A stretch of 64,000 nt of DNA, taken from positions 2,467,066-2,531,065 of the forward strand of contig NZ_FUEZ01000004.1 in assembly GCF_900157365.1 (NCBI RefSeq), given 5' to 3'. Shown here piece after piece: positions 40,900 to 49,893 of the stretch. Source of the stretch: Mycobacterium numidiamassiliense (GTDB lineage Bacteria; Actinomycetota; Actinomycetes; Mycobacteriales; Mycobacteriaceae). The position numbers and the translations under genes are program-made. Position 1 is the stretch's first letter. Every line of letters begins with the position of its first letter. Below the pieces are notes generated by a model. That model did not search any database. It was not told where the DNA came from and saw only the letters and a program-made list of their open reading frames with translations.

Positions 40900-42294
40900 A
40901 TGATCTTCACCCAGCACTATCTGGACTGCTTGTCGCAGGCGTCGTACTTGATCGGTGATGAGACGACCGGTCGCGCTGTGGTGGTCGATCCGCGCCGCGA
41001 CGTCGACGAATACCTCGGCGAAGCGGCCGAGCATGATCTGCGAATCGAACGGGTCATCGAGACACACATTCACGCCGACTTCTTGAGCGGCCATCTGGAA
41101 TTGGCCGCGGCGACCGGAGCGTCGATCTCCTACGGAGAGGGTGCCGACGTCGAATTCCCCTTCGAGCCGTTGGTCGAGGGGCAACGCCTCTCGCTGGGGG
41201 AGGTGACCCTCGAGATCCTCGCAACACCGGGTCACACTCCCGAATCGATCTCCATCGTCGTCTACGAGCATGCCGACGACGAGATTCCCTACGGTGTGCT
41301 CACCGGTGACGCGTTGTTCGTCGGCGATGTGGGACGTCCCGACCTGTGCGCCACCGAAACTTCGTCGGCCGACGATCTGGCCGCCACGCTGCATCGCTCA
41401 CTGCAGGACAAACTGCTCACCCTGCCCGATGCCACGCGCGTATTTCCAGGCCACGGCGGCGGTTCCGCCTGTGGCAAGCAGCTGTCCAGCGAAACCAGCT
41501 CGACGATCGGCGAGCAGCGGAAGACCAATTACGCGCTGCAGGCACAAGACGTCGACCAATTCGTTGCGGAGGTCACCCTAGGCCAGCCGGCACAACCGCC
41601 GTATTTCGAATTCACCTCGCACCGCAACCGTCAGCAACGCGACCTGCTCGATGAAAACCCGCCTGCCACACTGGATGTCGACGAGGTGTATCAGCGCGTT
41701 GCCGCGGGTGCCATTCTGCTGGATAGCCGCGATCCGGCGGACTACGCATCCGGCCACCTCCGCGGCGCGGTCAACGCCGCCCTCCACGGGCGCTTCGCCG
41801 AATGGGCAGGCAACGTCCTGTCGCCCGACCGCGACATCGTGCTGGTCGGCGATCCCGCCGACGCATTGGAGTCCAAGATCCGACTGTCTCGCGTCGGGTT
41901 CGACCGGGTCGTAGGTCAATTGCGCGACCTCTCAGAGGTTTTCGGCCTGCGGCCCGACGTGGTCGAGCAGACGCCACGAGTGACCGCCGAACGGCTCGCC
42001 GAAGTACTTGGCGCACAACCGCTTCTGCAGCTCATCGATGTGCGCGGCCCGGGGGAGGTGGCCGACGGCGGCATCCCTGGGGCGATAGAAATCCCGTTGC
42101 CGACTCTCGCCGGTTCGCTGTCGACCCTCGACAAGGCGGTGCCCGTCGTCACCTACTGTGCCAGCGGGGCGCGCTCGATGGTGGCCGCGAGTGTGCTTCG
42201 GGCGTCGGGCTTTAACGACGTGTCGGATGTGCTGGGCGGATTCGGGGCTTGGCGGGATACCGGCCTGCCCGTAGCGGGCGGCGAGAAGGACTAA
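40900..42294 (+). CDS. Persulfide dioxygenase-rhodanese fusion (CstB-like)
   Basis: 464-residue enzyme for detoxifying low-molecular-weight persulfides to thiosulfate or sulfite. The N-terminal metallo-beta-lactamase domain (about 1-240) has T-H-I-H-A-D-F-L-S-G-H and F-P-G-H-G-G-G-S, the mono-iron persulfide dioxygenase pattern. A first rhodanese domain (about 265-350) lacks a catalytic Cys (V-L-V-G-D-P-A-D). The second (about 365-460) has C420 in V-T-Y-C-A-S-G-A-R. This active/inactive rhodanese arrangement matches CstB of staphylococci. GGAGG precedes the ATG. It converges with, and overlaps by 4 bp, the membrane rhodanese gene. Confidence 0.9.
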   Translation: MIFTQHYLDCLSQASYLIGDETTGRAVVVDPRRDVDEYLGEAAEHDLRIERVIETHIHADFLSGHLELAAATGASISYGEGADVEFPFEPLVEGQRLSLGEVTLEILATPGHTPESISIVVYEHADDEIPYGVLTGDALFVGDVGRPDLCATETSSADDLAATLHRSLQDKLLTLPDATRVFPGHGGGSACGKQLSSETSSTIGEQRKTNYALQAQDVDQFVAEVTLGQPAQPPYFEFTSHRNRQQRDLLDENPPATLDVDEVYQRVAAGAILLDSRDPADYASGHLRGAVNAALHGRFAEWAGNVLSPDRDIVLVGDPADALESKIRLSRVGFDRVVGQLRDLSEVFGLRPDVVEQTPRVTAERLAEVLGAQPLLQLIDVRGPGEVADGGIPGAIEIPLPTLAGSLSTLDKAVPVVTYCASGARSMVAASVLRASGFNDVSDVLGGFGAWRDTGLPVAGGEKD

Positions 42295-42881
42295 GCGCTG
42301 GACCCGGCGCCGAGCCGGGATAAGAGTGTCGCGGCGTCGGACGTCGCGCCGCGGTTGTAGGGCAACTTGGCCAGCAGCGCCGCCATCGCGCAGGTGTTGG
42401 AGGCGGCCGCGTAGGTCAAGCCCGCACCGATACCGGCGGCCACCCACTTCAGCCTCGGGACGGCGACGCTGCCCAGCACGGACGAGAGCACCACCGATCC
42501 GGCGACCAGACGCACCTGACGCTCGAGCTCCCAGCGCTGCGTGCCCCGTTTCACGGCAAATCCCTGCCCCTCCCAATCGACGATGCCCTTGTCCAGGGTG
42601 CGCCCGCCGGTGAGGCCCTCTTTCGCCAGCAGTTGCGCGGCCTGCGCCGAGCGCTGACCGGATCGGCACACCAGCACGACGTCGTGGTCTTGGGCGAGCT
42701 GCTCGGCGACCGCGGCGCCATGCTTATTCAGCACGTCGAGCGGCACGTTGTAGGACCCGGCGATGTGAGCGGTGTCGAACTCAGCCGGGGTCCGCACGTC
42801 GACGACGCGCGCACTGGTGACCGACTTGAGCAGCGTACGCAGTTCTGTCGAGGTGATTGCGGCTGCGGTGGGTGCGTTCAT
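42291..42881 (-). CDS. Membrane-anchored rhodanese (YgaP-like, rhodanese + DUF2892)
   Basis: 196 residues. An N-terminal rhodanese domain with active Cys in V-L-V-C-R-S-G-Q-R-S is followed by two hydrophobic helices (L-V-A-G-S-V-V-L-S-S-V-L-G and W-V-A-A-G-I-G-A-G-L-T-Y-A-A) of the DUF2892 type. Transfers sulfane sulfur to thiol or cyanide acceptors at the inner membrane. Facing the persulfide dioxygenase gene supports a joint role in sulfane-sulfur handling. Confidence 0.9.
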   Translation of the reverse strand: MNAPTAAAITSTELRTLLKSVTSARVVDVRTPAEFDTAHIAGSYNVPLDVLNKHGAAVAEQLAQDHDVVLVCRSGQRSAQAAQLLAKEGLTGGRTLDKGIVDWEGQGFAVKRGTQRWELERQVRLVAGSVVLSSVLGSVAVPRLKWVAAGIGAGLTYAAASNTCAMAALLAKLPYNRGATSDAATLLSRLGAGSSA

Positions 42882-42950
42882 GACGTGATCAGTACCCGCC
42901 GGAACCGAACCGCACCGTCGTTTCGATCAACGTGAATCTGACGGAATCGG

Positions 42951-43217
42951 CTAAAAACCGGCGATGAGCTGCCCGTCGCCGGCGGCACTGTCGCACGAAC
43001 ACTGTTGGTTGCGGGCCTTCAACCAGGATTCACGCGTGCGCAACAGGTGCTGAACGTAGACCTTGTCACGCTGCTTGCGCGAGAACGCAAAATCCAGGTT
43101 GATCGGTAACCCCGCCCAGTCGATCTGGCCGCCTGACGAGGCTTGCTGCTGCCCGGAGTGCACGGGGCAACCAGCGTTCATGCTGTCCCAATCGGGTGTT
43201 TGGCTTGTCTGCGTCAC
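42951..43217 (-). CDS. Small ORF with a partial copy of the nitrate reductase flavoprotein C-terminus
   Basis: 88 residues from GTG 43217, with a good Shine-Dalgarno (GAGGATGG). The N-terminal half (G-C-P-V-H-S-G-Q-Q) is unlike the neighbour. Residues from about 40 on read L-D-F-A-F-S-R-K-Q-R-D-K-V-Y-V-Q-H-L-L-R. This closely follows L-D-L-A-F-S-R-D-Q-Q-E-K-V-Y-V-Q-H-L-M-R in the NADPH-binding end of the nitrate reductase fusion upstream. The ORF lacks complete FAD or NADPH motifs, so it is not an enzyme by itself. Its 59-bp upstream block also matches that of the nitrate reductase gene. It could be a remnant of a partial duplication or a small regulated protein. Confidence 0.6.
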   Translation of the reverse strand: MTQTSQTPDWDSMNAGCPVHSGQQQASSGGQIDWAGLPINLDFAFSRKQRDKVYVQHLLRTRESWLKARNQQCSCDSAAGDGQLIAGF

Positions 43218-43253
43218 CGCGTGTCCATCCTCGAATGCACCTGGTCTTAGGTG

Positions 43254-43312
43254 AATGGTGCGACAGGGATGTTTCAGCGACGAGTGTGCGACGTTTCCGC
43301 CGAATTACGGCT
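43254..43312 (-). promoter_or_regulatory. GlnR-like upstream block, copy 1 (small ORF)
   Basis: Read on the minus strand it has half-sites GTAAT, GAAAC, CACTC, GAAAC and GTCGC, each separated by 6 nt (11-bp spacing). This resembles the actinobacterial GlnR box gTnAC-n6-GaAAC in tandem. It lies 37 bp upstream of the GTG at 43217 and is nearly identical to the block before the nitrate reductase gene. Confidence 0.65.
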
Positions 43313-43333
43313 AACTGGTAGCACGCCGCCGCG

Positions 43334-46300
43334 CTAGTAGACGTCGCGGTGGTAGCGCTTTTCGGCGCCCAGCGACTGGACGTAGGCCTTCGCCGCATCG
43401 GGGTCAAGCTTGCCGTGTTCGGCCACGATGTCGCAGAGCGCGCGATGGACGTCCTTGGCCATCGGGTCAGCGGTGCCACACACGTAGACCTGCGCACCGT
43501 CCTGCAGCCATGCCCACAACTCGGCTCCGCGCTTGCGCATCAGGTGCTGCACGTAGACCTTCTCCTGCTGGTCGCGGGAGAACGCCAGGTCGAGCTCGGT
43601 GAGGAACCCGTCGGCGTACATCTTTTCGATCTCGTCGCGGTAGTAGTAGTCGGTGGCGGCGTGTTGTTCGCCGAAGAACAGCCAGTTGCGCCCGGTGTGG
43701 CCGAGCGCGCGACGGTCCTGCAGGAAACCGCGGAACGGGGCGATGCCGGTTCCGGGGCCGATCATGATCATCGGTGTGTCCGCATCGCTCGGCGGCCGGA
43801 AATTGCTGGAGGGCTGCAGATATACGGCCACTCGATCACCGGGGGAGCGGTCGGCGAGGTAGGTCGAACACACCCCGCGGCGCGGGACGCCCCGGAAGTT
43901 GTAGCGCACCGGGGACACGGTCAGGTGAACTTCCCGCGGGCACTCTTTGGGGCTCGACGAGATGGAGTACAGCCGCGGCTGAAGGCGTTTGAGCACCCTC
44001 AGCCACTCGTGCGCCGATGCGGAGACCGGCAGCTGCGCCAGCAGGTCGATGGACTGGCGCCCCCACGACCAATCACTGAGGGCCGCTTTGTTTTCCGGCC
44101 TCAGCAGCTCCGCGAGTTTCGAGTCGCCGGTGCGCTCCTGCACAAACCGCACCAGGTCGCGGCTGATGTGGGCGATCTCCATTCGCTCGGTGAGCGCGGA
44201 GCGCAACGACATCAGACCGTGCTCGCCAACCTCGACCGGGGTCTGCCCGTCCAGTCCGGTGACGGACATCCATTCGTCCACCAACCGGTCGCTGTTGCGC
44301 GGCCACACCCCGAGCGCATCGCCGGCCTCGTAGCTGACCGTTGCTTCGGGTAAGTCAAACACCAACTGCCGCACGTCTTTTGTCGATTTCGGCTGACTGA
44401 GCGTCGTGTTGCGAATGATGTCGGTTATCAACGGCGCCTTCTTGGTGTACGCCTGCGTTGCGGGCCGGCCTGCCGGCCGGGGGGACGCGGCGGGCATCGG
44501 TGCCGCCCCGCCGCTGCCGACCTGGCTGGGGCTGCGGGTCAGCGCCTGGACCACCTCGTCCAGCCACGCGGCGGCGGCGTCTTCATAGTCGGGTTCGCAG
44601 TCGACGCGATCCAGGATGCGGGTCGCCCCCAGTTCGGCGAGCCGCTCGTCGAACTTTCGCCCGTGCCCGCAGAAGTCGTCGTAGTTCGAATCGCCCAGCG
44701 CCAGCACGGCGTAGCGGGTCTCGGTGAACTTCTCCGCGCTGTCGCCGGTCAGCGCTCGCCACAGGGCGGCGCCGTTGTCGGGCGGCTCGCCGTCACCGGT
44801 GGTGCTGGTGATCACCAGCAGCTCCCGAGTGGACGACAGCTCGGCAGGCGAAACGTCGTCCATGCTGCGCAACGAGACCGGGAGCCCGGCCTCGTCGACC
44901 CGGGCCGCGACGTCGGCGGCGAGCTCCTCGGCGTTGCCGGTCTGGGATGCCCACAGCACCACGATCGGGGCACGCCGCGGCGCTGCGTCCACGTCGGGCG
45001 CGGCGGGCGGGCCAGCCGGTGCCTGGTTCGCCGACGAATCCGCGGGCAGTGTAGGGGCAGCCTCGGTGCGGGCGAAGATGCCCGCGAGTAGACCGTCGAC
45101 CCACAACCGGGTGCTGGGATCCAGGGGAGCGTTGAGCGGAACGGTGGGCACGCCGCCCGAGCGGTGGCCGGCGTCCGAGCGCAATCCGGCCAGCATTCCG
45201 GCCAGGTAGGTGCGGCTCAACGGGCCGAACTCCGGTCTGGGTTCCTTTGCCACTCCAAGGAACTCGGCGAGGGCGTCGACTCGTGACACGCTGATCTCCG
45301 ATACCTCCACGGGCGCGGGTTCTGGTGTGTCGGTGGCCACCGACGGCCCGGGCTCGATATCCGAATCACGCTGGGAAACTGAAACTTTGGTCAAGGTGAC
45401 CGCGCAGGCCTTGAATTCCGGTTGTTGCGACACGGGGTCGACGGCGTCGTTGGTGACGGCGTTGATCGACAGGTACTCGCCGAATACGTCGTTCCAGTGG
45501 AAGGGCGCGAAGCAGTTACCGGGCCGAACCCGGTCGGTGATGACGGCCGGAAGCACGGCACGGCCACGGCGGGAGGCGATTTCGACGTGGTCGTCGGCGG
45601 AGATCTGCAGCCGGGCAGCGTCGTCGGGGTGGATCTCGACGAACGGTCCCGGGTTGAGCTTGTTGAGTTTGGCGACCTTGCCGGTCTTGGTCATGGTGTG
45701 CCACTGATGCGGCAGGCGTCCGGTGTTGAGCAGGAACGGGTAATCGTCGTCCGGCATTTCCTCGGGCGACATGTGTGGGCGCGGGAAAAACACCGCACGC
45801 CCGTTGGGCGTCGCGAAGGCCAGCCGGGGCGCGTTGCCGTCCTCGCGGACCCGCCGCGTCTGACTGACACCGTCGTTGCGGTAGCGGATCGGGTTGCGAT
45901 CGTCCAGACCGTCGGGTGGGCAGGGCCACTGCAGCGGGGTCTGGCGCAGCCGCTCATAGCTGGCGCCGCGGAGGTCATACCCCGTCGCAGGGTTCCAGAA
46001 CCGCTTGACCTCTTCGAACACCTCCTCGGCGGAGGCGTAACTGAAAGACTCTGAAAAGCCCATCTCGCAAGCGATCCGGGCGATGATCTGCCAGTCGGGC
46101 ATCGCCTGGCCGGGCGCCTCGACCCCCGGCTGGAACAGCGTCAGGTTGCGCTCGGAGTTGATCATCACCCCCTCGGACTCCGTCCACAAGGCGGCGGGCA
46201 GCAACACGTCGGCGTATTCGTTGGTCTCGGTCTCGAGGAAGGCATCCTGGACGATCACCAACTCGGCGCCCTCCAATCCCGCCAACACGGTTTTGCGATT

Positions 46301-47569
46301 GGCAACGCTGGCAACGGGATTGGTGCAAATTATCCAGCACGCCTTGATCTCTTTGTTGGACATGCGGGAGAACATGTCGATGGTGCCAGAGCCGACGTCC
46401 GTGCGCAGCGACCCGTACGGGATGCCCCACTGGTCCTCGACGAAGTCGCGGTCGGCCGCCGACATCACCGAGCGCTGACCCGGCAGACCTGGCCCCATGT
46501 AACCCATCTCGCGGCCGCCCATCGCATTGGGCTGCCCGGTGAGCGAGAAGGGGCCGCTGCCGGGTTTGCAGATCGCGCCGGTGGCCAGATGCAGGTTGCA
46601 GATCGCGTTGGTGTTCCAGGTGCCGTGTGTGCTCTGGTTGAGTCCCATCGTCCAGCAGCTCATGAAGTTCTCGGCCTCGCCGAGCCAGCGGGCCGCGGTG
46701 TGCAGGTCTTTTTCTGCGATACCGGTCATTTCGCTGACCGTGTCGGGGGTGTACTGCTCGAGGAAACTCGGCATCACGTCCCAACCGTCGGTGAACTCGT
46801 CGATGAATTCTTGGTCGGTGTAGCCGTTTTCGACGATCAGGTGCAGCAGCCCATTGAGCAATGCAAGGTCGGAGCCGGGGGCGATCTGCAGGAAGAGATC
46901 GGCCTTGTCCGCGGTCGCGGTGCGCCGTGGGTCGACAACGATCAGCTTGGCGCCGGCCTTGACGCGCTCCATCATCCGCAGGAACAGAATCGGGTGGCAG
47001 TCGGCCATGTTGGCACCGATGACGAAGAAGACGTCGGCCCTGTCGAAGTCCTGATAAGACCCGGGCGGGCCGTCCGCTCCCAGCGACAGCTTGTAGCCGG
47101 AACCCGCGCTGGCCATGCACAGCCGTGAGTTCGACTCGATCTGGTTGGTGCCGACGAAGCCCTTGGTCAGCTTGTTCGCCAGGTACTGCGCCTCCAGCGA
47201 CATCTGCCCAGACACATAGAGGGCGAAGGCATCCGGGCCGTGCTCATCGATGATCGCCCGCAACTGCTTGCCGGTCCGGGTGATCGCCGCGTCCATGTCG
47301 ATCGCCTCGAAGGATTCGCCGCGTCCGGCCCGCAGATATGCGGAATCCATCCGGCCGGGTGCGCCGAGCATGTCCGCGGTCGTCGCACCTTTGGTGCACA
47401 GCCGGCCGAAGTTGGACGGATGGCTTTGGTCTCCAACAGTTTTTGCAACGTGACGACGGCCGCTCTCCGGGTCCGTTGTGATCTGCAACACCATGCCGCA
47501 ACCCACGCCGCAGTAGGCGCACATGCTGTTCACGACCTCCTGCCGGGCGCCATGAGCCTGCCGAGCCAC
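43334..47569 (-). CDS. nasN: Assimilatory nitrate reductase fused to a flavodoxin/NADPH reductase (NasN-type)
   Basis: 1411-residue fusion reducing nitrate to nitrite with NADPH. The N-terminal 4Fe-4S site (M-C-A-Y-C-G-V-G-C-G-M) and molybdopterin oxidoreductase core fill about residues 15-600. The MoCo-binding cap (L-L-N-T-G-R-L-P-H-Q-W-H) covers about 610-730, followed by a disordered linker. A flavodoxin domain (W-A-S-Q-T-G-N-A-E-E-L; S-T-T-G-D-G) covers about 865-1010. A FAD/NADPH reductase follows (R-L-Y-S-I-S-S-S; I-G-P-G-T-G-I-A-P-F-R-G; V-Y-V-C-G). This carries its own electron supply, as in the M. smegmatis enzyme NasN. GTG 47569 has GAGGG 6 nt upstream and is preferred over the first in-frame start at 47623. 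A GlnR-like block lies 42 bp upstream. Confidence 0.93.
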   Translation of the reverse strand: MARQAHGARQEVVNSMCAYCGVGCGMVLQITTDPESGRRHVAKTVGDQSHPSNFGRLCTKGATTADMLGAPGRMDSAYLRAGRGESFEAIDMDAAITRTGKQLRAIIDEHGPDAFALYVSGQMSLEAQYLANKLTKGFVGTNQIESNSRLCMASAGSGYKLSLGADGPPGSYQDFDRADVFFVIGANMADCHPILFLRMMERVKAGAKLIVVDPRRTATADKADLFLQIAPGSDLALLNGLLHLIVENGYTDQEFIDEFTDGWDVMPSFLEQYTPDTVSEMTGIAEKDLHTAARWLGEAENFMSCWTMGLNQSTHGTWNTNAICNLHLATGAICKPGSGPFSLTGQPNAMGGREMGYMGPGLPGQRSVMSAADRDFVEDQWGIPYGSLRTDVGSGTIDMFSRMSNKEIKACWIICTNPVASVANRKTVLAGLEGAELVIVQDAFLETETNEYADVLLPAALWTESEGVMINSERNLTLFQPGVEAPGQAMPDWQIIARIACEMGFSESFSYASAEEVFEEVKRFWNPATGYDLRGASYERLRQTPLQWPCPPDGLDDRNPIRYRNDGVSQTRRVREDGNAPRLAFATPNGRAVFFPRPHMSPEEMPDDDYPFLLNTGRLPHQWHTMTKTGKVAKLNKLNPGPFVEIHPDDAARLQISADDHVEIASRRGRAVLPAVITDRVRPGNCFAPFHWNDVFGEYLSINAVTNDAVDPVSQQPEFKACAVTLTKVSVSQRDSDIEPGPSVATDTPEPAPVEVSEISVSRVDALAEFLGVAKEPRPEFGPLSRTYLAGMLAGLRSDAGHRSGGVPTVPLNAPLDPSTRLWVDGLLAGIFARTEAAPTLPADSSANQAPAGPPAAPDVDAAPRRAPIVVLWASQTGNAEELAADVAARVDEAGLPVSLRSMDDVSPAELSSTRELLVITSTTGDGEPPDNGAALWRALTGDSAEKFTETRYAVLALGDSNYDDFCGHGRKFDERLAELGATRILDRVDCEPDYEDAAAAWLDEVVQALTRSPSQVGSGGAAPMPAASPRPAGRPATQAYTKKAPLITDIIRNTTLSQPKSTKDVRQLVFDLPEATVSYEAGDALGVWPRNSDRLVDEWMSVTGLDGQTPVEVGEHGLMSLRSALTERMEIAHISRDLVRFVQERTGDSKLAELLRPENKAALSDWSWGRQSIDLLAQLPVSASAHEWLRVLKRLQPRLYSISSSPKECPREVHLTVSPVRYNFRGVPRRGVCSTYLADRSPGDRVAVYLQPSSNFRPPSDADTPMIMIGPGTGIAPFRGFLQDRRALGHTGRNWLFFGEQHAATDYYYRDEIEKMYADGFLTELDLAFSRDQQEKVYVQHLMRKRGAELWAWLQDGAQVYVCGTADPMAKDVHRALCDIVAEHGKLDPDAAKAYVQSLGAEKRYHRDVY

Positions 47570-47610
47570 CTGCTTCCCTCCCCTCGAGCGGCGCACAGAT
47601 GTATGCGCTA

Positions 47611-47669
47611 AATGGTGCGACAAGGATGTTTCGGCATCGGGCGTCCGGTGTTTCCGCCGTTTTACGGCT
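47611..47669 (-). promoter_or_regulatory. GlnR-like upstream block, copy 2 (nitrate reductase)
   Basis: On the minus strand GTAAA, GAAAC, CGCCC, GAAAC and GTCGC occur at exact 11-bp spacing, as in copy 1. The two 59-bp blocks agree at 21 of 22 positions at one end and 18 of 20 at the other, with a divergent 17-bp centre. It lies 42 bp before GTG 47569. Confidence 0.7.
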
Positions 47670-47854
47670 TCCTCTCACACGAGGCAAAGTGATTTGTGAA
47701 GTGTCCGGAAAACCCGATCCTAGGCTAATAATCGCAGGTCAACGCCGATCTACGACTTACCTTAGATTACTCGGCGCCCTTATTGAATTGCCGCTGAGAA
47801 CGGCGATTCCGACCAAACAAATGGCACATTCACAGTCTTCGTTAAGCTCACAAT

Positions 47855-48349
47855 GTGCTCCGTTACTTTGTGATTCTGTTGGCATTGTTGGCCTCGGCTT
47901 GCGGTGCGAAGCCCGCGGCGCCACAGGCATCGCAGACACCGCGGGCGAACACGTGCAAGGAGGCCGACGGGCCAACGACCGACGCGGTGCGACAAGCCAT
48001 CGCGTCGGTGCCGGTCGAGGTGGAGGGTTCGAGCTGGGTGGAAATCGCCCGCGGGCACACCAAGAACTGCCGGCTGTACTGGGTGCAGATCATCCCGACC
48101 ATCGCCAGCGAGTCGACGCCCCAACAGTTGCTGTTCTTCGACCACAACACGCCGCTGGGAACACCGACCCCAAATCCCAAGCCCTACATCACGGTTCTGC
48201 CTGCCGCTAATGAGGACACCGTCACGGTTCAGTATCAATGGCTGACCGGAAACGAAGAGCCCAGCTCGCCGAAGGGCATGGGCACGGTGAAATTCCAGAT
48301 CGGACACGACGGCAAGTTGCAGGCGCTCGGAGCTATTCCGCACCAATAA
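47855..48349 (+). CDS. LppP/LprE-family lipoprotein
   Basis: 164 residues from GTG 47855. The signal peptide ends with the lipobox L-A-S-A-C (Cys about residue 16). The mature domain has conserved C-R-L-Y-W-V-Q-I-I and F-F-D-H-N-T-P-L-G-T-P-T, typical of the mycobacterial LppP/LprE lipoproteins. TAAGCT at 47843-47848 ends 6 nt before the GTG and there is no Shine-Dalgarno, so the transcript is probably leaderless. In M. tuberculosis lppP neighbours narK1, as here a NarK gene follows. Function unknown. Confidence 0.85.
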   Translation: MLRYFVILLALLASACGAKPAAPQASQTPRANTCKEADGPTTDAVRQAIASVPVEVEGSSWVEIARGHTKNCRLYWVQIIPTIASESTPQQLLFFDHNTPLGTPTPNPKPYITVLPAANEDTVTVQYQWLTGNEEPSSPKGMGTVKFQIGHDGKLQALGAIPHQ

Positions 48350-48462
48350 GATTTCTGGTACTTCAACGATGAGGAGCTCAGTGTCTGGAACGTGCACGGC
48401 CGTCAATGGAGTTACCGGCAACGGCTGTCTCCCAAGCTAGTTCGCCGATGGAGATGCCCGGA

Positions 48463-49875
48463 ATGGACAAACGAGTAGGCAGGCTGCGGCACCTATCCCA
48501 TTGGGATGCAGAGGATGTCGTGGCCTGGGAATCCGGCGGCAAGACCATCGCGCGGCGCAATCTGTTTTGGTCGGTCGTGATCGTGCACCTGGGTTACTCG
48601 ATATGGGCGCTCTGGCCGGTCATGGCACTGTTCATGCCCAAGGACGTCTACGGCTTTTCCGCCGGCGACAAGCTGCTGCTCGGAATGACCGCCACTCTGG
48701 TCGGGGCGTGTCTGCGGCCGGCCTACGCCATCGCAACCGCGATCTTCGGCGGTCGCACCCTGGCCATTTTCTCGGCGCTCATGCTGCTGATCCCGACGGT
48801 CGGCGCAATGGTGCTGTTGGCCCATCCGGGGCTGCCGCTGTGGCCGTACCTGGTGTGCGCGGCCCTGACGGGAATGGGCGGCGGAAATTTCGCGGCGTCG
48901 GCCAGTAACGCGAACTCTTTCTATCCGCATCGGCTCAAGGGTGTCGCACTGGGAATTGCCGGCGGGATCGGCAATCTCGGGGTGCCGGCGATCCAGATCG
49001 TCGGCCTGATCGTGATCGCCACGGCCGGCGATGGCCGGCCGTACTGGGTGTGCGGCCTCTACCTGGTGCTGTTGATCACCGCCGGCGTAGGCGCCGCGGT
49101 GTTCATGAACAACGTCGCCCAGCATCGCGTGGAGCTGGGGCGGCTTCGCTCGGTCCTGGCGGCGGTGGCCGCCACGCGCGACACCTGGGTCCTCGCGCTG
49201 CTCTACGTCGGTAGTTACGGCTCGTTCATCGGCTTCGCATTCGCGTTCGCCCAGATACTGCAGACCAGTTTCATCGCCGGCGGGCAAAGCGTGTCCCAGG
49301 CCGCGTTGCACGCTGCCGAACTGGCGTTCATCGGGCCCCTGCTGGGTGCGCTGGCGCGCGTCTACGGTGGCCGGCTGGCCGACCGCATCGGCGGGGGGCG
49401 CGTCACGCTGATGGTTTTCGTGGGCATGGCGCTGGCCGCGGGACTGCTGATCGGTGTCGCCAGCGCCGAGGACCCGCACGCGGGCCCGGTCAGCGACTCG
49501 ACGATGGCCGGTTACGTGGCCTGCCTCATCGCCTTGTTCGTCTTTTCCGGACTGGGCAACGGTTCGGTGTACAAGATGATCCCGTCGGTTTTCCAGACGG
49601 CCGGCCGCGGGCTGGATATGGACGAGACCGAACGCGCTCAGTGGGCGCGGCTGATATCCGGGATCGTGATCGGTGTCGTGGCAGGGGTCGGCACGTTAGG
49701 CGGGGTCGGAATCAATCTGGCGCTGCGCCAGTCGTTCGTCGGCACCGGCACGATGACGCCGGCGTTCTGGATCTTCATGTCCTGCTACGTCGCGGCCGCC
49801 GCGCTGACCTGGATCAGATACATCCGCCGACCGCTGGGCGCGCTGGCAGACGGCAATGCGGCCGGAGCCGGCTGA
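48463..49875 (+). CDS. narK: Nitrate/nitrite transporter, NarK family (MFS)
   Basis: 470-residue major facilitator protein with about 12 membrane helices. The nitrate signature G-G-N-F-A-A-S-A-S-N-A-N-S-F-Y and second motif G-L-G-N-G-S-V-Y-K-M-I-P are both present, and the N-terminal H-W-D-A-E-D-V-V-A-W-E is a NarK hallmark. ATG 48463 is chosen because GGAG lies 9 nt upstream; ATGs at 48406, 48448 and 48454 are also in frame. A short GTG ORF (48381-48440, with AGGAG) could act as an upstream ORF. Divergent from the nitrate reductase apart from the lipoprotein gene, it should import nitrate or export nitrite. Confidence 0.92.
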   Translation: MDKRVGRLRHLSHWDAEDVVAWESGGKTIARRNLFWSVVIVHLGYSIWALWPVMALFMPKDVYGFSAGDKLLLGMTATLVGACLRPAYAIATAIFGGRTLAIFSALMLLIPTVGAMVLLAHPGLPLWPYLVCAALTGMGGGNFAASASNANSFYPHRLKGVALGIAGGIGNLGVPAIQIVGLIVIATAGDGRPYWVCGLYLVLLITAGVGAAVFMNNVAQHRVELGRLRSVLAAVAATRDTWVLALLYVGSYGSFIGFAFAFAQILQTSFIAGGQSVSQAALHAAELAFIGPLLGALARVYGGRLADRIGGGRVTLMVFVGMALAAGLLIGVASAEDPHAGPVSDSTMAGYVACLIALFVFSGLGNGSVYKMIPSVFQTAGRGLDMDETERAQWARLISGIVIGVVAGVGTLGGVGINLALRQSFVGTGTMTPAFWIFMSCYVAAAALTWIRYIRRPLGALADGNAAGAG

Positions 49876-49893
49876 GCCGACGCTGCGCCGAAC

